Origin: Methanomicrobia archaeon
Lineage (GTDB): Archaea; Halobacteriota; Syntropharchaeia; Alkanophagales; Methanospirareceae
Assembly (NCBI GenBank): GCA_016928455.1
Contig: JAFGKP010000131.1
Location: 1-18,270, forward strand
Direction of reading: 5' to 3'
Length of the DNA stretch: 18,270 bases
Part shown: positions 1 to 7,070 of the stretch, piece after piece
Position numbering within the stretch: the first letter of the stretch is position 1
How the letters are laid out: every line of letters starts with the position of its first letter
Notes under the pieces: model-generated
What the model saw: only the letters and a program-made list of their open reading frames with translations
Database searches by the model: none
What the model was told of the DNA's origin: nothing
Translations under genes and position numbers: made by a program

Positions 1-669
1 GCCTGGCAGCTTGATTGGGCACGGAAACCCGATACGTATAAGCACTACCCCTCGGCGCCGCGAGTGGCGCTCGACGAACCGGACCAAACGGGAGGTGCAC
101 CGTTATGGTCGGTTTTAGCCAAGAGGCGGAGTGTGCGGCACTTCAGCACCGAGGAGCCGCTGACGAATGCTGAGCTCTCGCAACTCCTGTGGGCGGCGCA
201 GGGTGTCACGAACGTGCAGCAGGGCTATGCGTTCAGAACCGCGCCGTCGGCGGGCGCGCTGTATCCGGTGGAGACGTATGTGGTGGTGAATGCCGTTGAA
301 GACGTTGAGCCGGGGGTGTATCATTATGCCGTAGCGCAGCATGAGCTGGAGCAGCTCCGTACGGGCGATTTCCGCATGGCGGTTGCACAGGCCGCACTCG
401 ATCAGGAGATGGCATACCATGCGCACGTGGTCTTCATCTGGACGGGTGTTTTCCCGCGATCGACGTGGAAGTACCAACAGCGTGCGTATCGGTACGTGTA
501 TTTAGATGCAGGCCATATAGCGCAGAACGTGGCCCTGGCGGCCGTGGGGCTGGGGCTCGGGAGCTGCCAGATCGGTGCGCTCTATGATGACGAAGTGAAC
601 GCGCTGCTGGACGTTGACGGTGTAAACGAGAGCGTGGTATACATAACAGTTGTAGGTCGGCCGCACTGA
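1..669 (+). CDS. SagB-type nitroreductase-family dehydrogenase, 5' end outside window
   Basis: FMN-dependent nitroreductase-fold oxidoreductase of the SagB type; the family includes the dehydrogenases that turn azolines into azoles in peptide toxins, but archaea often carry stand-alone members of unknown substrate. The frame is open to base 1, and the residues before the GTG at 64 (LDWARKP, YKHYPSAPR, then LDEP) match the conserved lead-in of this family, so GTG 64 is not the true start and the gene is cut by the window edge. Visible marks are RRSVRHF (phosphate-binding start of the nitroreductase domain), APSAGALYPVE, and RYVYLDAGHIAQN followed by GLGLGSCQIG near the end. 222 codons are visible. 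No azoline-forming cyclodehydratase or precursor peptide gene is in view, so a general redox role is equally possible. The next gene has its own promoter and start 120 bases downstream. Confidence 0.85.
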   Translation, partial: AWQLDWARKPDTYKHYPSAPRVALDEPDQTGGAPLWSVLAKRRSVRHFSTEEPLTNAELSQLLWAAQGVTNVQQGYAFRTAPSAGALYPVETYVVVNAVEDVEPGVYHYAVAQHELEQLRTGDFRMAVAQAALDQEMAYHAHVVFIWTGVFPRSTWKYQQRAYRYVYLDAGHIAQNVALAAVGLGLGSCQIGALYDDEVNALLDVDGVNESVVYITVVGRPH

Positions 670-732
670 ACGTGGCAGGTGAAACGAGCACGCTACAGGG
701 CTTTGGTAATGGCGCAACGTTTAAGAAGCCCC

Positions 733-744
733 GGATATTTTATG
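733..744 (+). promoter_or_regulatory. Putative TATA element for the DUF1122 gene
   Basis: An AT-rich stretch (gatattttatgt) lies in the otherwise GC-rich gap after the SagB-type gene. Start at 789 with a Shine-Dalgarno sequence would leave a 5' leader of roughly 25 bases. Seen by eye only. Confidence 0.35.
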
Positions 745-788
745 TAGGCATAGCGGCACGTATCATCAATTCCGGTTGGAGGAGCTAC

Positions 789-1397
789 ATGACCGAAAGA
801 GGGAAAAAGGAAAATCCGCTCTATGCATTACAGGGCAGACGGATTGGTGCGCATACGCTGCAGGTCGCTGAGGTGCAGCCGGGTACCTTCGCAGGTGTCT
901 TCTCCTTCCGTCTGCAGGTTCAGAAACGGATGGTCGTGAGCGGGCTCTTTTACGAGGGCAGCCGGCACATCAAGCCCTGGCTGGAGCTCGAGTATACGCC
1001 TATCTCGGGCGACGAACGCGATCCTGATGGTGAAGTGCTCTTTCAGCTGCTCGCTGAGCTCATACCACCCGGCGGGCACATCTCCGTCGCTTATTTAGAC
1101 CATAAGATAACGGCACGCGCGCTCATTTCGGGCGTCCCGGCAGCGGCGACACCGATCGGGTACTTGCTGTGGCGCTGTGGCTGCCGGTGGTATAAGGATT
1201 GGTACTTCGCAGAAGGCTGGAAGGAGGGCGGGATCAAGCTGCAGGGCGAGAAGCCGTTGACCGAAGAACGGGCACGGGAGAACACGGCGGAGATCGTGGC
1301 GGAGCTGACCGCGTTTCTGAAGAAGGGCGGGTATGTGGAGCCGGAGATTGAAGCGGTGTGCAAGGAGTTAGCGAAAAAGATTTTGGAATCGATGTGA
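789..1397 (+). CDS. DUF1122 family protein
   Basis: I recognise this as a DUF1122-type archaeal protein of unknown function (202 aa). Conserved-looking blocks are GGHISVAYLDHKITARAL (residues 95-112), the proline-rich GVPAAATPIG (115-124) and CGCRWYKDWYFAEGWKEGG (130-148), followed by LQGEKPL. The family has been suggested to have an acetyltransferase-like fold; I cannot confirm that here. The frame extends up to a GTG at 672, but the ATG at 789 is preceded by ttggaggagctac, a strong Shine-Dalgarno with good spacing, and a TATA-like element lies inside the longer version, so 789 is preferred. The stop is 16 bases before the next gene, a desuccinylase homologue, which suggests one operon. Confidence 0.8.
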   Translation: MTERGKKENPLYALQGRRIGAHTLQVAEVQPGTFAGVFSFRLQVQKRMVVSGLFYEGSRHIKPWLELEYTPISGDERDPDGEVLFQLLAELIPPGGHISVAYLDHKITARALISGVPAAATPIGYLLWRCGCRWYKDWYFAEGWKEGGIKLQGEKPLTEERARENTAEIVAELTAFLKKGGYVEPEIEAVCKELAKKILESM

Positions 1398-1413
1398 GAC
1401 TCGTGAAACGGAT

Positions 1414-2397
1414 ATGGAAACGAATCATACTTGCCGTACTGGCGGAAGACCACGAATCAGGTTTTCATTCCTCAAAATCCTGACGGGGTCCGACTTATCG
1501 CGCCGACGGCTGCCGCTGATGGTTGTGGAAAGCCCCTGCTCAGGCCCTGTTGTCTGGCTCACCGCTTGCGTGCATGGTGATGAAGTTGGCGGTATCGTCG
1601 TCATCCAGGAACTGTTCAAAACGGTCCGGAAACACTTGCTGAACGGGAGTATCTATGCGTTCCCACTGATGAATCCGCTTGGCTTTGAAACCGCGTCGCG
1701 GGACATCATTCTGAGCAAGGAGGATCTCAACCGCTCCTTCCCGGGCAATAAAAACGGCTCACTAGCAGAGCGAATTGCTGATAAGACCTTCAACACTATC
1801 GTCCAAACGAATCCTGCGCTCGTTCTGGATCTTCATAACGATTGGCGGAAATCTATCCCGCATGCGTTACTCGACCCACGCCCACGCACCCACGAGGGAA
1901 CAGCCTATGCAAAAGCGCAGTATCTCAGTGAGAAAACCGGGCTGCTGGTTATCCAAGATACCGAGGAGTTGAAACGGTCGCTCTCGTATAGCCTCCTCCA
2001 ACACGATATCCCCGCACTGACGCTCGAATTGGGTGAGTCCTATGTGGTGAACGAGCAAAACATAGCGTTCGGTGTGAACTCCATCTTGAATATCCTGGCT
2101 CATCTCGGGATGGTTACGCCGCTGGAAAAACCGTTCCGCTACCCCGTGCCCGAACGTGTGCGGGGCCAGATCCTCAGATACTCTCACCTGCCGTTGAGTT
2201 CAACCAGTGGTATCATCCGATTTCTTGCAAAACCAGGCGATCTTGTCACTCGAGATCAGCCCGTTGCGAAGATTTATAATACGTTCGGGAAGTTACAGGA
2301 GACCATTCGTGCGCTGAACGATGGAATCGTTCTCGGGCATACTGATTTTTCGGTCGCATTCCCAGGTGTACCCGTCATCGCTTTCGGGATGCTTTGA
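1414..2397 (+). CDS. Succinylglutamate desuccinylase/aspartoacylase (M14-like) family protein
   Basis: Zinc-dependent deacylase/carboxypeptidase-like enzyme, 327 aa. Zinc ligands are visible as H54 and E57 in HGDE and H141 in LDLH; DLNRSFPG (104-111) gives the substrate-carboxylate arginine, and TLELGE (203-208) carries the likely catalytic glutamate. Residues about 255-327 form a small beta-rich C-terminal domain (SGIIRFLAKPGDLV...) of the barrel-sandwich kind usual in this family. The substrate cannot be told from sequence; AstE and AspA cleave acyl-amino acids, and archaeal relatives are mostly uncharacterised. ATG 1414 follows the DUF1122 stop by 16 bases; its ribosome site is weak, consistent with translation within an operon. 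It converges on the sugar dehydrogenase gene, with a hairpin between them. Confidence 0.85.
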   Translation: METNHTCRTGGRPRIRFSFLKILTGSDLSRRRLPLMVVESPCSGPVVWLTACVHGDEVGGIVVIQELFKTVRKHLLNGSIYAFPLMNPLGFETASRDIILSKEDLNRSFPGNKNGSLAERIADKTFNTIVQTNPALVLDLHNDWRKSIPHALLDPRPRTHEGTAYAKAQYLSEKTGLLVIQDTEELKRSLSYSLLQHDIPALTLELGESYVVNEQNIAFGVNSILNILAHLGMVTPLEKPFRYPVPERVRGQILRYSHLPLSSTSGIIRFLAKPGDLVTRDQPVAKIYNTFGKLQETIRALNDGIVLGHTDFSVAFPGVPVIAFGML

Positions 2398-2449
2398 GTG
2401 TTACTATCAGCACGAAGGCCTCGATGAATGATCAGGACCGTCTCGAAGG

Positions 2450-2465
2450 TGAATCCGGAGATTCA
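2450..2465. terminator. Hairpin between convergent genes
   Basis: TGAATC-CGGA-GATTCA is a perfect 6-bp stem with a 4-base loop in the 69-base gap between the desuccinylase stop (2397) and the stop of the opposite-strand dehydrogenase (2467). It could end or stabilise transcripts from either side. There is no clear T-run, which is what archaeal termination mostly uses, so this is tentative. Confidence 0.35.
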
Positions 2466-2466
2466 T

Positions 2467-3582
2467 TCATTCGCTATAGATCACCCGATAAATCTTACCT
2501 GCCTTATCGTCGGAGATGAGCAACGAGCCGTCCTCCATCACCTCGACGTCCACCGGCCGACCCCATGATAACGTGCCCTGAAGCCAGCCTTCCGCAAAGA
2601 CCTCGTACGACACAGGCAGGCCATCCTCCAGCTTGACAAACGTCACCCGATAGCCGATCGGGTCACGCCGGTTCCAGCTGCCGTGCTCTGCAATAAAAAT
2701 CCCGCCTCTGTAATACTCGGGGAACATATCGCCGGTATAGAACTGCATCCCGAGCGCGGCAACGTGCGGTCCTAAGCGCAGTGCTGGCTGCTCGAATTCC
2801 GCACAGCCCCGATCGGTGAACTCAGGGTCCTGTATCGTGCCGCCGTGGCAGTAGGGAAAGCCGAAGTGCAGGCCCTTGTCCGGCGCGTGGTTCAATTCAT
2901 CGGGCGGGCGATCATCACCCAGCCAGTCTCGACCGTTGTCAGTAAACCACAGCTCGTTCGTAGCCGGATGCCAGTCGAAGCCCACGGTATTCCTTACACC
3001 AGCGGCGTATTCTTCAAGGTCCGTGCCGTCTGGATTCAGCCGCATGATGGTGGCATATCCCTCTTCCAGGCAGACGTTGCAGGGCGCGCCGATTGGCACG
3101 TAGAGCTTGCCATCCGGCCCGAACTGGATGAATTTCCAGCCGTGCAGGGTCTCCGCTGGGAAATCGTCACGCACCACGGTATAAGACGCGTTCTCCAGAT
3201 GCTCCTCAATATCCTCAAATCGCAGGATACGGCTGACTTCCGCGACGTAGAGCGAACCATTCCAGAGCGCGACACCATTCGGCATATTCAGCCCGGAGGC
3301 CACCACCTTCACCTCGTCATCAACCACCGCAGAGACCCTGTCCGAATCGCGCGTGCCCACAAAGAGCACGCCGAAATCACTGAGCGCCATCGACCGCGCG
3401 TTCGGGACTGCAGCATAGACTTCCAGTGAGAAACCTTCCGGCAGCGAAATGGTCTGTAAAGGATCATCGCTCACCGTAGGTGGACGGGGGCCATACCCGG
3501 CAAAGAAGCCGCTAAGAAAGAAATGGTACGCAAGCACCGCAATCGCAGTAAATAGGAGCAGCACCAAATACCGCTTCTTCAT
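2467..3582 (-). CDS. PQQ-type glucose/sorbosone dehydrogenase-like beta-propeller, membrane anchored
   Basis: 371-aa member of the soluble glucose dehydrogenase/sorbosone dehydrogenase beta-propeller family (GSDH). Residues 1-30 are a short basic head and a hydrophobic helix (signal peptide or anchor), so the propeller should face outside the cell. Propeller signatures include LHGW with H147 (at the position of the catalytic histidine in sGDH), FGPDGKLYVPIG, GVRNTVGFDWHP, and FTDNGRDWLGDD, the calcium/PQQ-side loop. Four cysteines (168, 171, 245, 260) could form disulfides or a metal site; the C168-x-x-C171 pair sits in the loop after YVPIGAP. The family oxidises sugar aldehydes or alcohols using PQQ, but no PQQ synthesis gene is in view and an anaerobe might use it differently or only for binding. 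A TATA box lies just upstream (3606-3613) and the transcript should be nearly leaderless. Confidence 0.85.
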   Translation of the reverse strand: MKKRYLVLLLFTAIAVLAYHFFLSGFFAGYGPRPPTVSDDPLQTISLPEGFSLEVYAAVPNARSMALSDFGVLFVGTRDSDRVSAVVDDEVKVVASGLNMPNGVALWNGSLYVAEVSRILRFEDIEEHLENASYTVVRDDFPAETLHGWKFIQFGPDGKLYVPIGAPCNVCLEEGYATIMRLNPDGTDLEEYAAGVRNTVGFDWHPATNELWFTDNGRDWLGDDRPPDELNHAPDKGLHFGFPYCHGGTIQDPEFTDRGCAEFEQPALRLGPHVAALGMQFYTGDMFPEYYRGGIFIAEHGSWNRRDPIGYRVTFVKLEDGLPVSYEVFAEGWLQGTLSWGRPVDVEVMEDGSLLISDDKAGKIYRVIYSE

Positions 3583-3605
3583 AGCATGACAGAGGTTTGT
3601 CGTAC

Positions 3606-3613
3606 GTATATTG
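3606..3613 (-). promoter_or_regulatory. TATA box of the dehydrogenase gene
   Basis: On the minus strand the sequence reads caatatac; its centre is about 28 bases before the ATG at 3582, which predicts a start of transcription within a few bases of the start codon. Confidence 0.5.
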
Positions 3614-3675
3614 TTTTGCGTTTGCCTCTCTGAGTGCGTGAATGAGAAGAAGCACGAAGCAGAAAAGCCGGTGTG

Positions 3676-3710
3676 GCAAGCAAAGCTAAGCTAAGTAAAG
3701 CAAGCAAAGC
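3676..3710. repeat. Two 11-bp direct repeats between divergent promoters
   Basis: GCAAGCAAAGC occurs at 3676-3686 and exactly again at 3700-3710, 24 bases apart, inside a tract rich in AAGC/AAAGC words (about 3650-3730). It lies some 25 bases before the BRE/TATA of the 28-residue peptide gene and 63 bases from the dehydrogenase TATA. It may be an activator site or simple low-complexity drift. Confidence 0.5.
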
Positions 3711-3728
3711 ACAGCAAGACAGCAAAAG

Positions 3729-3743
3729 AAAAAGATTTAAATA
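3729..3743 (+). promoter_or_regulatory. Strong BRE/TATA promoter of the small membrane peptide gene
   Basis: A-rich gaaaaaga (BRE-like) directly followed by TTTAAATA at 3736-3743, close to the archaeal consensus. The predicted transcription start is around 3766, five bases before the ATG at 3771. Confidence 0.65.
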
Positions 3744-3770
3744 GTCGAAGGGCTTGATTATCTCTGAGCC

Positions 3771-3857
3771 ATGAGTGAGACAGGACAGATCATTTTTGGT
3801 GGCGTGGGATTGCTTGCGCTCTGGTTAGTGCTCTACTTCGCGATCTCCATGACGTAA
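3771..3857 (+). CDS. 28-residue single-helix membrane peptide, unknown function
   Basis: A short open frame begins at ATG 3771 and ends with TAA 3855-3857. The product starts MSETGQ, then has an uninterrupted hydrophobic segment from about residue 7 to 26 (IIFGGVGLLALWLVLYFAI), and ends SMT. This is the composition of a one-pass membrane peptide with a short acidic N-terminus. The best promoter in the window sits 28 bases before it, which argues that it is transcribed and not chance. Very small peptides of this kind are usually accessory subunits of membrane complexes (KdpF and CydX are bacterial examples), but I recognise no family. It stands alone between the divergent dehydrogenase gene and the aminotransferase, which has its own TATA box. 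Confidence 0.6.
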   Translation: MSETGQIIFGGVGLLALWLVLYFAISMT

Positions 3858-3878
3858 CGCTCAAATCACTGAGAGGGA

Positions 3879-3891
3879 CGGCGGAACGCCG
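3879..3891 (+). terminator. Small hairpin after the membrane peptide gene
   Basis: CGGCG-GAA-CGCCG forms a 5-bp GC stem 21 bases after the stop codon of the small peptide gene. No T-run follows. The remaining gap to 4010 contains no open frame that I can support. Confidence 0.25.
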
Positions 3892-4010
3892 CACGCACCA
3901 CACCACGCAGCCAGAGCGTGTTGTGTAAGCGTCGGTTCGGCACGTGATTCCGGCTCGAATACTGAAACACGCGCTTCTCGTGCCCGTTTATCATGATGAC
4001 GGGCCGCATC

Positions 4011-4018
4011 TTTTTAAG
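4011..4018 (+). promoter_or_regulatory. TATA box of the aminotransferase gene
   Basis: tttttaag is centred about 26 bases before ATG 4041, giving a leaderless transcript. This is the main reason to place the start at 4041 instead of the first in-frame ATG at 3993, which lies before the TATA box. Confidence 0.55.
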
Positions 4019-4040
4019 CCTCGACTTCAGATCGGTTGGT

Positions 4041-5378
4041 ATGGAACTCGCAGATTTCAGGTTATCGGGGTATGGAACAGTATCCTGTGCACCTTCACCG
4101 GTCAATCGCATGATGGCGGCCTTTGCCACTGATTTCCGACCCGCGAAAGACGTTAATTTGGGGGTGGGCTACGTCAACGAACGGACAATCCCGCACGAAC
4201 TCATGGTGGAGGCGATGCAGGCGGTGCTCGCAAAGCCTGAGAAGTATAAGGTGCCGTTCAATTACGGTGGCTCGCAGGGCTCGCAGAACTTGATTGAGTC
4301 GCTCAAGCGGTTCCATATCGAGCACCGTCTCGGCGGGCTCACGCAAGAGATTGTCGATCGGAATGAGGTTATTATAGGTCCGAACGGCGCGACGAGCTTG
4401 CTCGAAGGTATTGCGCACATCTTTGCACCTGGCATTGTGGTCACCTCCGACCCGATGTATTATATCTATTGCAACTATCTCGAACGGCAGGGGTTCGAGG
4501 TGCTTACGGTGCCCGAAGATGATAACGGCATACAAACCGATTTATTGCGCGCGAAACTCGACGGCCTGGGCGCCCGCAAGGACGAGATCGCGTTTTTTTA
4601 TATCATTACTATTAACAATCCGACGAGCACCATCCTCTCGAACGAGCGACGAGCGGAGCTGGTGCAGATTGTTACTGACCTCTCACATGAGCTCGGGAGG
4701 AAGATCCCGCTCTTCTTTGATAAGGCTTACGAGCATCTGGTGCACGATCACGCCGTTCCACCGCTCACATCCGGCTTATTGTACGATTCCACGGGCCTGG
4801 TTTACGAGTTCGGTACGCTCTCGAAGATCCTCGCGCCCGCGTTACGGATCGGCTATATGATGGGCCCTCCGGGGCGGTTCATGAGCGCAATGATCCAGAA
4901 GACGAGCGATGTCGGGTTCAGTGCACCGCTCATCAACCAGGAGATCGCGAGCTATCTCCTCGATCACCACATGCAGCAGCAGATCGAAGCGGTCCAGGCG
5001 GGCTACCGGAGGAAAGCACACGCGGTCAGGAGCTGGCTCAACGAGCAACTCGGAGATCTCGTGGAGCACTGTAGCGGCGGCAGAGCCAGCTTCTACTACT
5101 ATCTGACCATGAAGCACTTCCAGACCACCGAGACGTCCGATTTCTTCGCGTACCTCGCACGAACGACCGGTGATGTCAGGATGGATGGCCCTGCAGCCGA
5201 TAAGAAGCCGCGCGTAATCTACGTCCCGGGCGAGCACTGCGTGCACCCACGTGGCGATCTCGTTGCGGTGGGCAAGCGGCAGTTGCGACTGTCATACGGA
5301 TTCGAAGAACTCGACCGGATAGAAGGAGCGATACAACTGATGCGTGAAGCCGCGGAGTACGCGCGCGGACGCGTTTAG
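4041..5378 (+). CDS. Class I/II PLP-dependent aminotransferase
   Basis: Fold-type I aminotransferase, 445 aa from ATG 4041. Visible cofactor residues: GATSLLEG (116-123) for the PLP phosphate, N193 in NNPTST, D227 and Y230 in FFDKAYEHL, the Schiff-base lysine K262 in TLSKILAPALRIGYM with R269 following, and R416 in RQLRLSYGF, the usual carboxylate-binding arginine. The general pattern is nearest to the 2-aminoadipate/LysN-like and MocR-related subgroup, but the amino donor and acceptor cannot be assigned. The first 30 or so residues are poorly conserved in appearance; conserved sequence begins at about NLGVGYVNE (39-47). It is the first gene of a same-strand run, followed after 67 bases by a small basic protein. 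No regulator is adjacent. Confidence 0.85.
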   Translation: MELADFRLSGYGTVSCAPSPVNRMMAAFATDFRPAKDVNLGVGYVNERTIPHELMVEAMQAVLAKPEKYKVPFNYGGSQGSQNLIESLKRFHIEHRLGGLTQEIVDRNEVIIGPNGATSLLEGIAHIFAPGIVVTSDPMYYIYCNYLERQGFEVLTVPEDDNGIQTDLLRAKLDGLGARKDEIAFFYIITINNPTSTILSNERRAELVQIVTDLSHELGRKIPLFFDKAYEHLVHDHAVPPLTSGLLYDSTGLVYEFGTLSKILAPALRIGYMMGPPGRFMSAMIQKTSDVGFSAPLINQEIASYLLDHHMQQQIEAVQAGYRRKAHAVRSWLNEQLGDLVEHCSGGRASFYYYLTMKHFQTTETSDFFAYLARTTGDVRMDGPAADKKPRVIYVPGEHCVHPRGDLVAVGKRQLRLSYGFEELDRIEGAIQLMREAAEYARGRV

Positions 5379-5445
5379 GTATTCATGCACCGCATCAGTA
5401 CAGAATGAAGCGAGAAGCTGACCTTTCTCCTCTCGAAGATGGGAG

Positions 5446-5685
5446 ATGCTCGATGGGATGAGCAGGAACAGAGCGAAACGGGCGAAGCAGCAAGCGCATA
5501 AGAGCGATCGGGAGAAGAAACTGGCGCGAGAGCGCGAACTGGAAGCGCTTTTGGCGTCTGCCGACGACGCGGTACGAGCAAAGATAGCAACGATCTTAGC
5601 AGACGAGGAGCTGGTAGAGATACGTCCTGAGGGACTGGTAACAAAAGGTGAAGATGGTAAAACGCACGTGCATTTCTGGCAGTAA
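5446..5685 (+). CDS. Small basic/acidic hypothetical protein
   Basis: 79 codons from ATG 5446, or 75 from the in-frame ATG at 5458 (reads MSRNRAKRAKQQ). I do not recognise it. The N-terminal half is strongly charged, Arg/Lys-rich and helical (KRAKQQAHKSDREKKLARERELEALL), then an acidic helix, and a short beta-like tail EIRPEGLVTKGEDGKTHVHFW. The basic head could bind nucleic acid. The same-strand position after the aminotransferase suggests co-transcription, but the next gene has its own TATA box. The choice between the two starts is not settled; gggag sits directly before 5446 and 12 bases before 5458, favouring the latter slightly. Confidence 0.6.
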   Translation: MLDGMSRNRAKRAKQQAHKSDREKKLARERELEALLASADDAVRAKIATILADEELVEIRPEGLVTKGEDGKTHVHFWQ

Positions 5686-5709
5686 CGTACGAAGAACGAG
5701 CAGTCACGA

Positions 5710-5718
5710 CTTTTTATC
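5710..5718 (+). promoter_or_regulatory. TATA box of the DUF554 gene
   Basis: ctttttatc centred about 29 bases before ATG 5743 predicts a transcript starting about 3 bases before the start codon. The identical 9-mer serves the COG1237 gene on the other strand at 9081-9089. Confidence 0.6.
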
Positions 5719-5742
5719 TCGCTGCTTGCTGATAGTAAACTG

Positions 5743-6423
5743 ATGCTGGGCACGTATGTCAACACCGCTGCGGTCATTATCGGGAGCCTCATCGGCGTAG
5801 CGCTCCATCAGCGGTTTCCCGATAACCTCAAGAAGATCGGATTCCAGGCGATCGGGCTCTGTGTGCTCGTGCTCGGCATCAGTATGGCACTGAAGACCGA
5901 GCGGTTCATTATTCTTATCTTCAGTATGCTGCTCGGCGCACTTATCGGCGAATCCCTGCATCTTGATAGGCATATCGATCATTTTGGCGAGTTCTTGAAG
6001 ACACGCATCGGTGGCTCAGCCAACGAGCAGTTCTCTGAGGGCCTGGTCACCTCATTTCTCATTTACTGTATGGGCGCGATGACCATCATCGGCGCGATCG
6101 AGGACGGGCTCAATGGCGACCCGTCCATCTTATTCGCCAAGTCGTTGCTGGACGGCTGCGGGTCCATTGCACTCGCGTCAACCTTCGGGATCGGTGTGCT
6201 CTTCTCTGCCATCCCGCTCTTCCTCTTCCAGGGGGGCATCACGCTCCTCGCCGCGTCATCACAGGCGTTCTTCACCGAAGCGCTCGTTACCGAGCTGAGC
6301 GCGGTCGGCGGGGTCATTCTCATCGGCCTTGGCATCCAGCTCCTCGAACTCAAAGAGTTGAAGGTAATCAATTTATTGCCCGCGCTCATGGTGGTTATCA
6401 TACTCGTGCGCGTTTTTGTATAA
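5743..6423 (+). CDS. DUF554 family membrane protein
   Basis: 226-aa polytopic membrane protein with the DUF554 (YqgA-like) pattern: GTYVNTAAVIIGSLIG at the N-terminus, a central FLIYCMGAMTIIGAIEDGLNGDPSIL loop, then KSLLDGCGSIALASTFGIGVLFSAIP and a C-terminal block ending in LLPALMVVIILVRVF. About six to seven hydrophobic segments can be counted. Transport of a small solute has been supposed for the family but is not established. The transcript is probably leaderless (TATA at 5710-5718). The ICMT-like gene follows after 56 bases with its own Shine-Dalgarno and may be co-transcribed. Confidence 0.88.
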   Translation: MLGTYVNTAAVIIGSLIGVALHQRFPDNLKKIGFQAIGLCVLVLGISMALKTERFIILIFSMLLGALIGESLHLDRHIDHFGEFLKTRIGGSANEQFSEGLVTSFLIYCMGAMTIIGAIEDGLNGDPSILFAKSLLDGCGSIALASTFGIGVLFSAIPLFLFQGGITLLAASSQAFFTEALVTELSAVGGVILIGLGIQLLELKELKVINLLPALMVVIILVRVFV

Positions 6424-6479
6424 ACAACCCCAAAACGGCACGAGGACGTCGCTCGAACGAGGGCGAGAGGTGAGAAGAA

Positions 6480-7064
6480 ATGGCTCTGGAACTGTACCGC
6501 TATCTCCTCGTCATCGGCCTCTGCACGATTATCTGGTTCGTCAATGGGCGCTGGCTGCTCCACGCTGCGCGTGAACGCATCGTCAGCGAGATCTATATGC
6601 ATACCGGGCTTGGGCTCTTCTTCACACTGCTCACGCTCGAGCTGGCGCTCGGGCTCGCGGGCGCGTGGCCGCAGTATGGGCTCTGGTGGCTCGAAGTCAT
6701 CGGTCTGCTGCTCTACATCCCCGCAGGCGTCCTCGTCTTCAGCTCCATGCTCGAGTTGCAGCGTAAAGGCAGACCGGATGCTGAGACGGGCGACTTCACC
6801 GCGACCACCGCACTGATTGATACCGGGCTCTACGGCATCATTCGTGAGCCCATGACGCTGGGTATGGCCATCTGGTCAGTTGCGCTCATTCTCGTCTTTC
6901 AATCGTTGATCGCAGTCCTTTTGGGTGCCCTGGCCTTTTGTTGCTTCGGAATGGCCGCACGCACCGAGGACGAATACAACATCCGCAAGTTCGGCGATGC
7001 GTACAGGGAATACAGCCGTAGAGTGCCGCTGTGGAATCTTTTCAAAGGATTGAGAAACGTTTAA
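6480..7064 (+). CDS. ICMT/PEMT-like integral membrane methyltransferase
   Basis: 194 aa. The N-terminal 110 residues hold three to four hydrophobic helices; the C-terminal part carries the isoprenylcysteine carboxyl methyltransferase-like signature TGLYGIIREPMTLGM (about 117-131), and then RTEDEYNIRKFGDAYREYSRRVPLW, where the E-E and the YREY-x-x-R-V-P pattern match the SAM-binding end of this family. Prokaryotic members methylate unknown small or lipid substrates. ATG 6480 is preceded by gagaggtgagaagaa, an acceptable ribosome site. It ends six bases from the convergent stop of the XRE gene, with no room for a separate terminator. Confidence 0.8.
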   Translation: MALELYRYLLVIGLCTIIWFVNGRWLLHAARERIVSEIYMHTGLGLFFTLLTLELALGLAGAWPQYGLWWLEVIGLLLYIPAGVLVFSSMLELQRKGRPDAETGDFTATTALIDTGLYGIIREPMTLGMAIWSVALILVFQSLIAVLLGALAFCCFGMAARTEDEYNIRKFGDAYREYSRRVPLWNLFKGLRNV

Positions 7065-7070
7065 ACCGGC

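Noticed and set aside
2845..3429. Plus-strand open frame of 194 codons
   Set aside because: It is the shadow of the dehydrogenase propeller on the opposite strand; it has no ribosome site and no recognisable domain.
3916..3972. tRNA-like fold: GCGTGTT and AACACGC as a 7-bp acceptor-like stem, with ctcgaat before the 3' half
   Set aside because: Only 43 bases lie between the halves, about 15 too few for a tRNA; the T-stem pairs at only three of five positions and no D or anticodon arm can be drawn.
3991..4025. Box C-like ATGATGA that might mark a C/D guide RNA
   Set aside because: No CTGA box D or D' follows at suitable spacing, and the sequence overlaps the aminotransferase promoter.
3993..4040. 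Upstream start of the aminotransferase at ATG 3993
   Set aside because: The TATA box at 4011-4018 lies inside it, and leaderless spacing to ATG 4041 is ideal.
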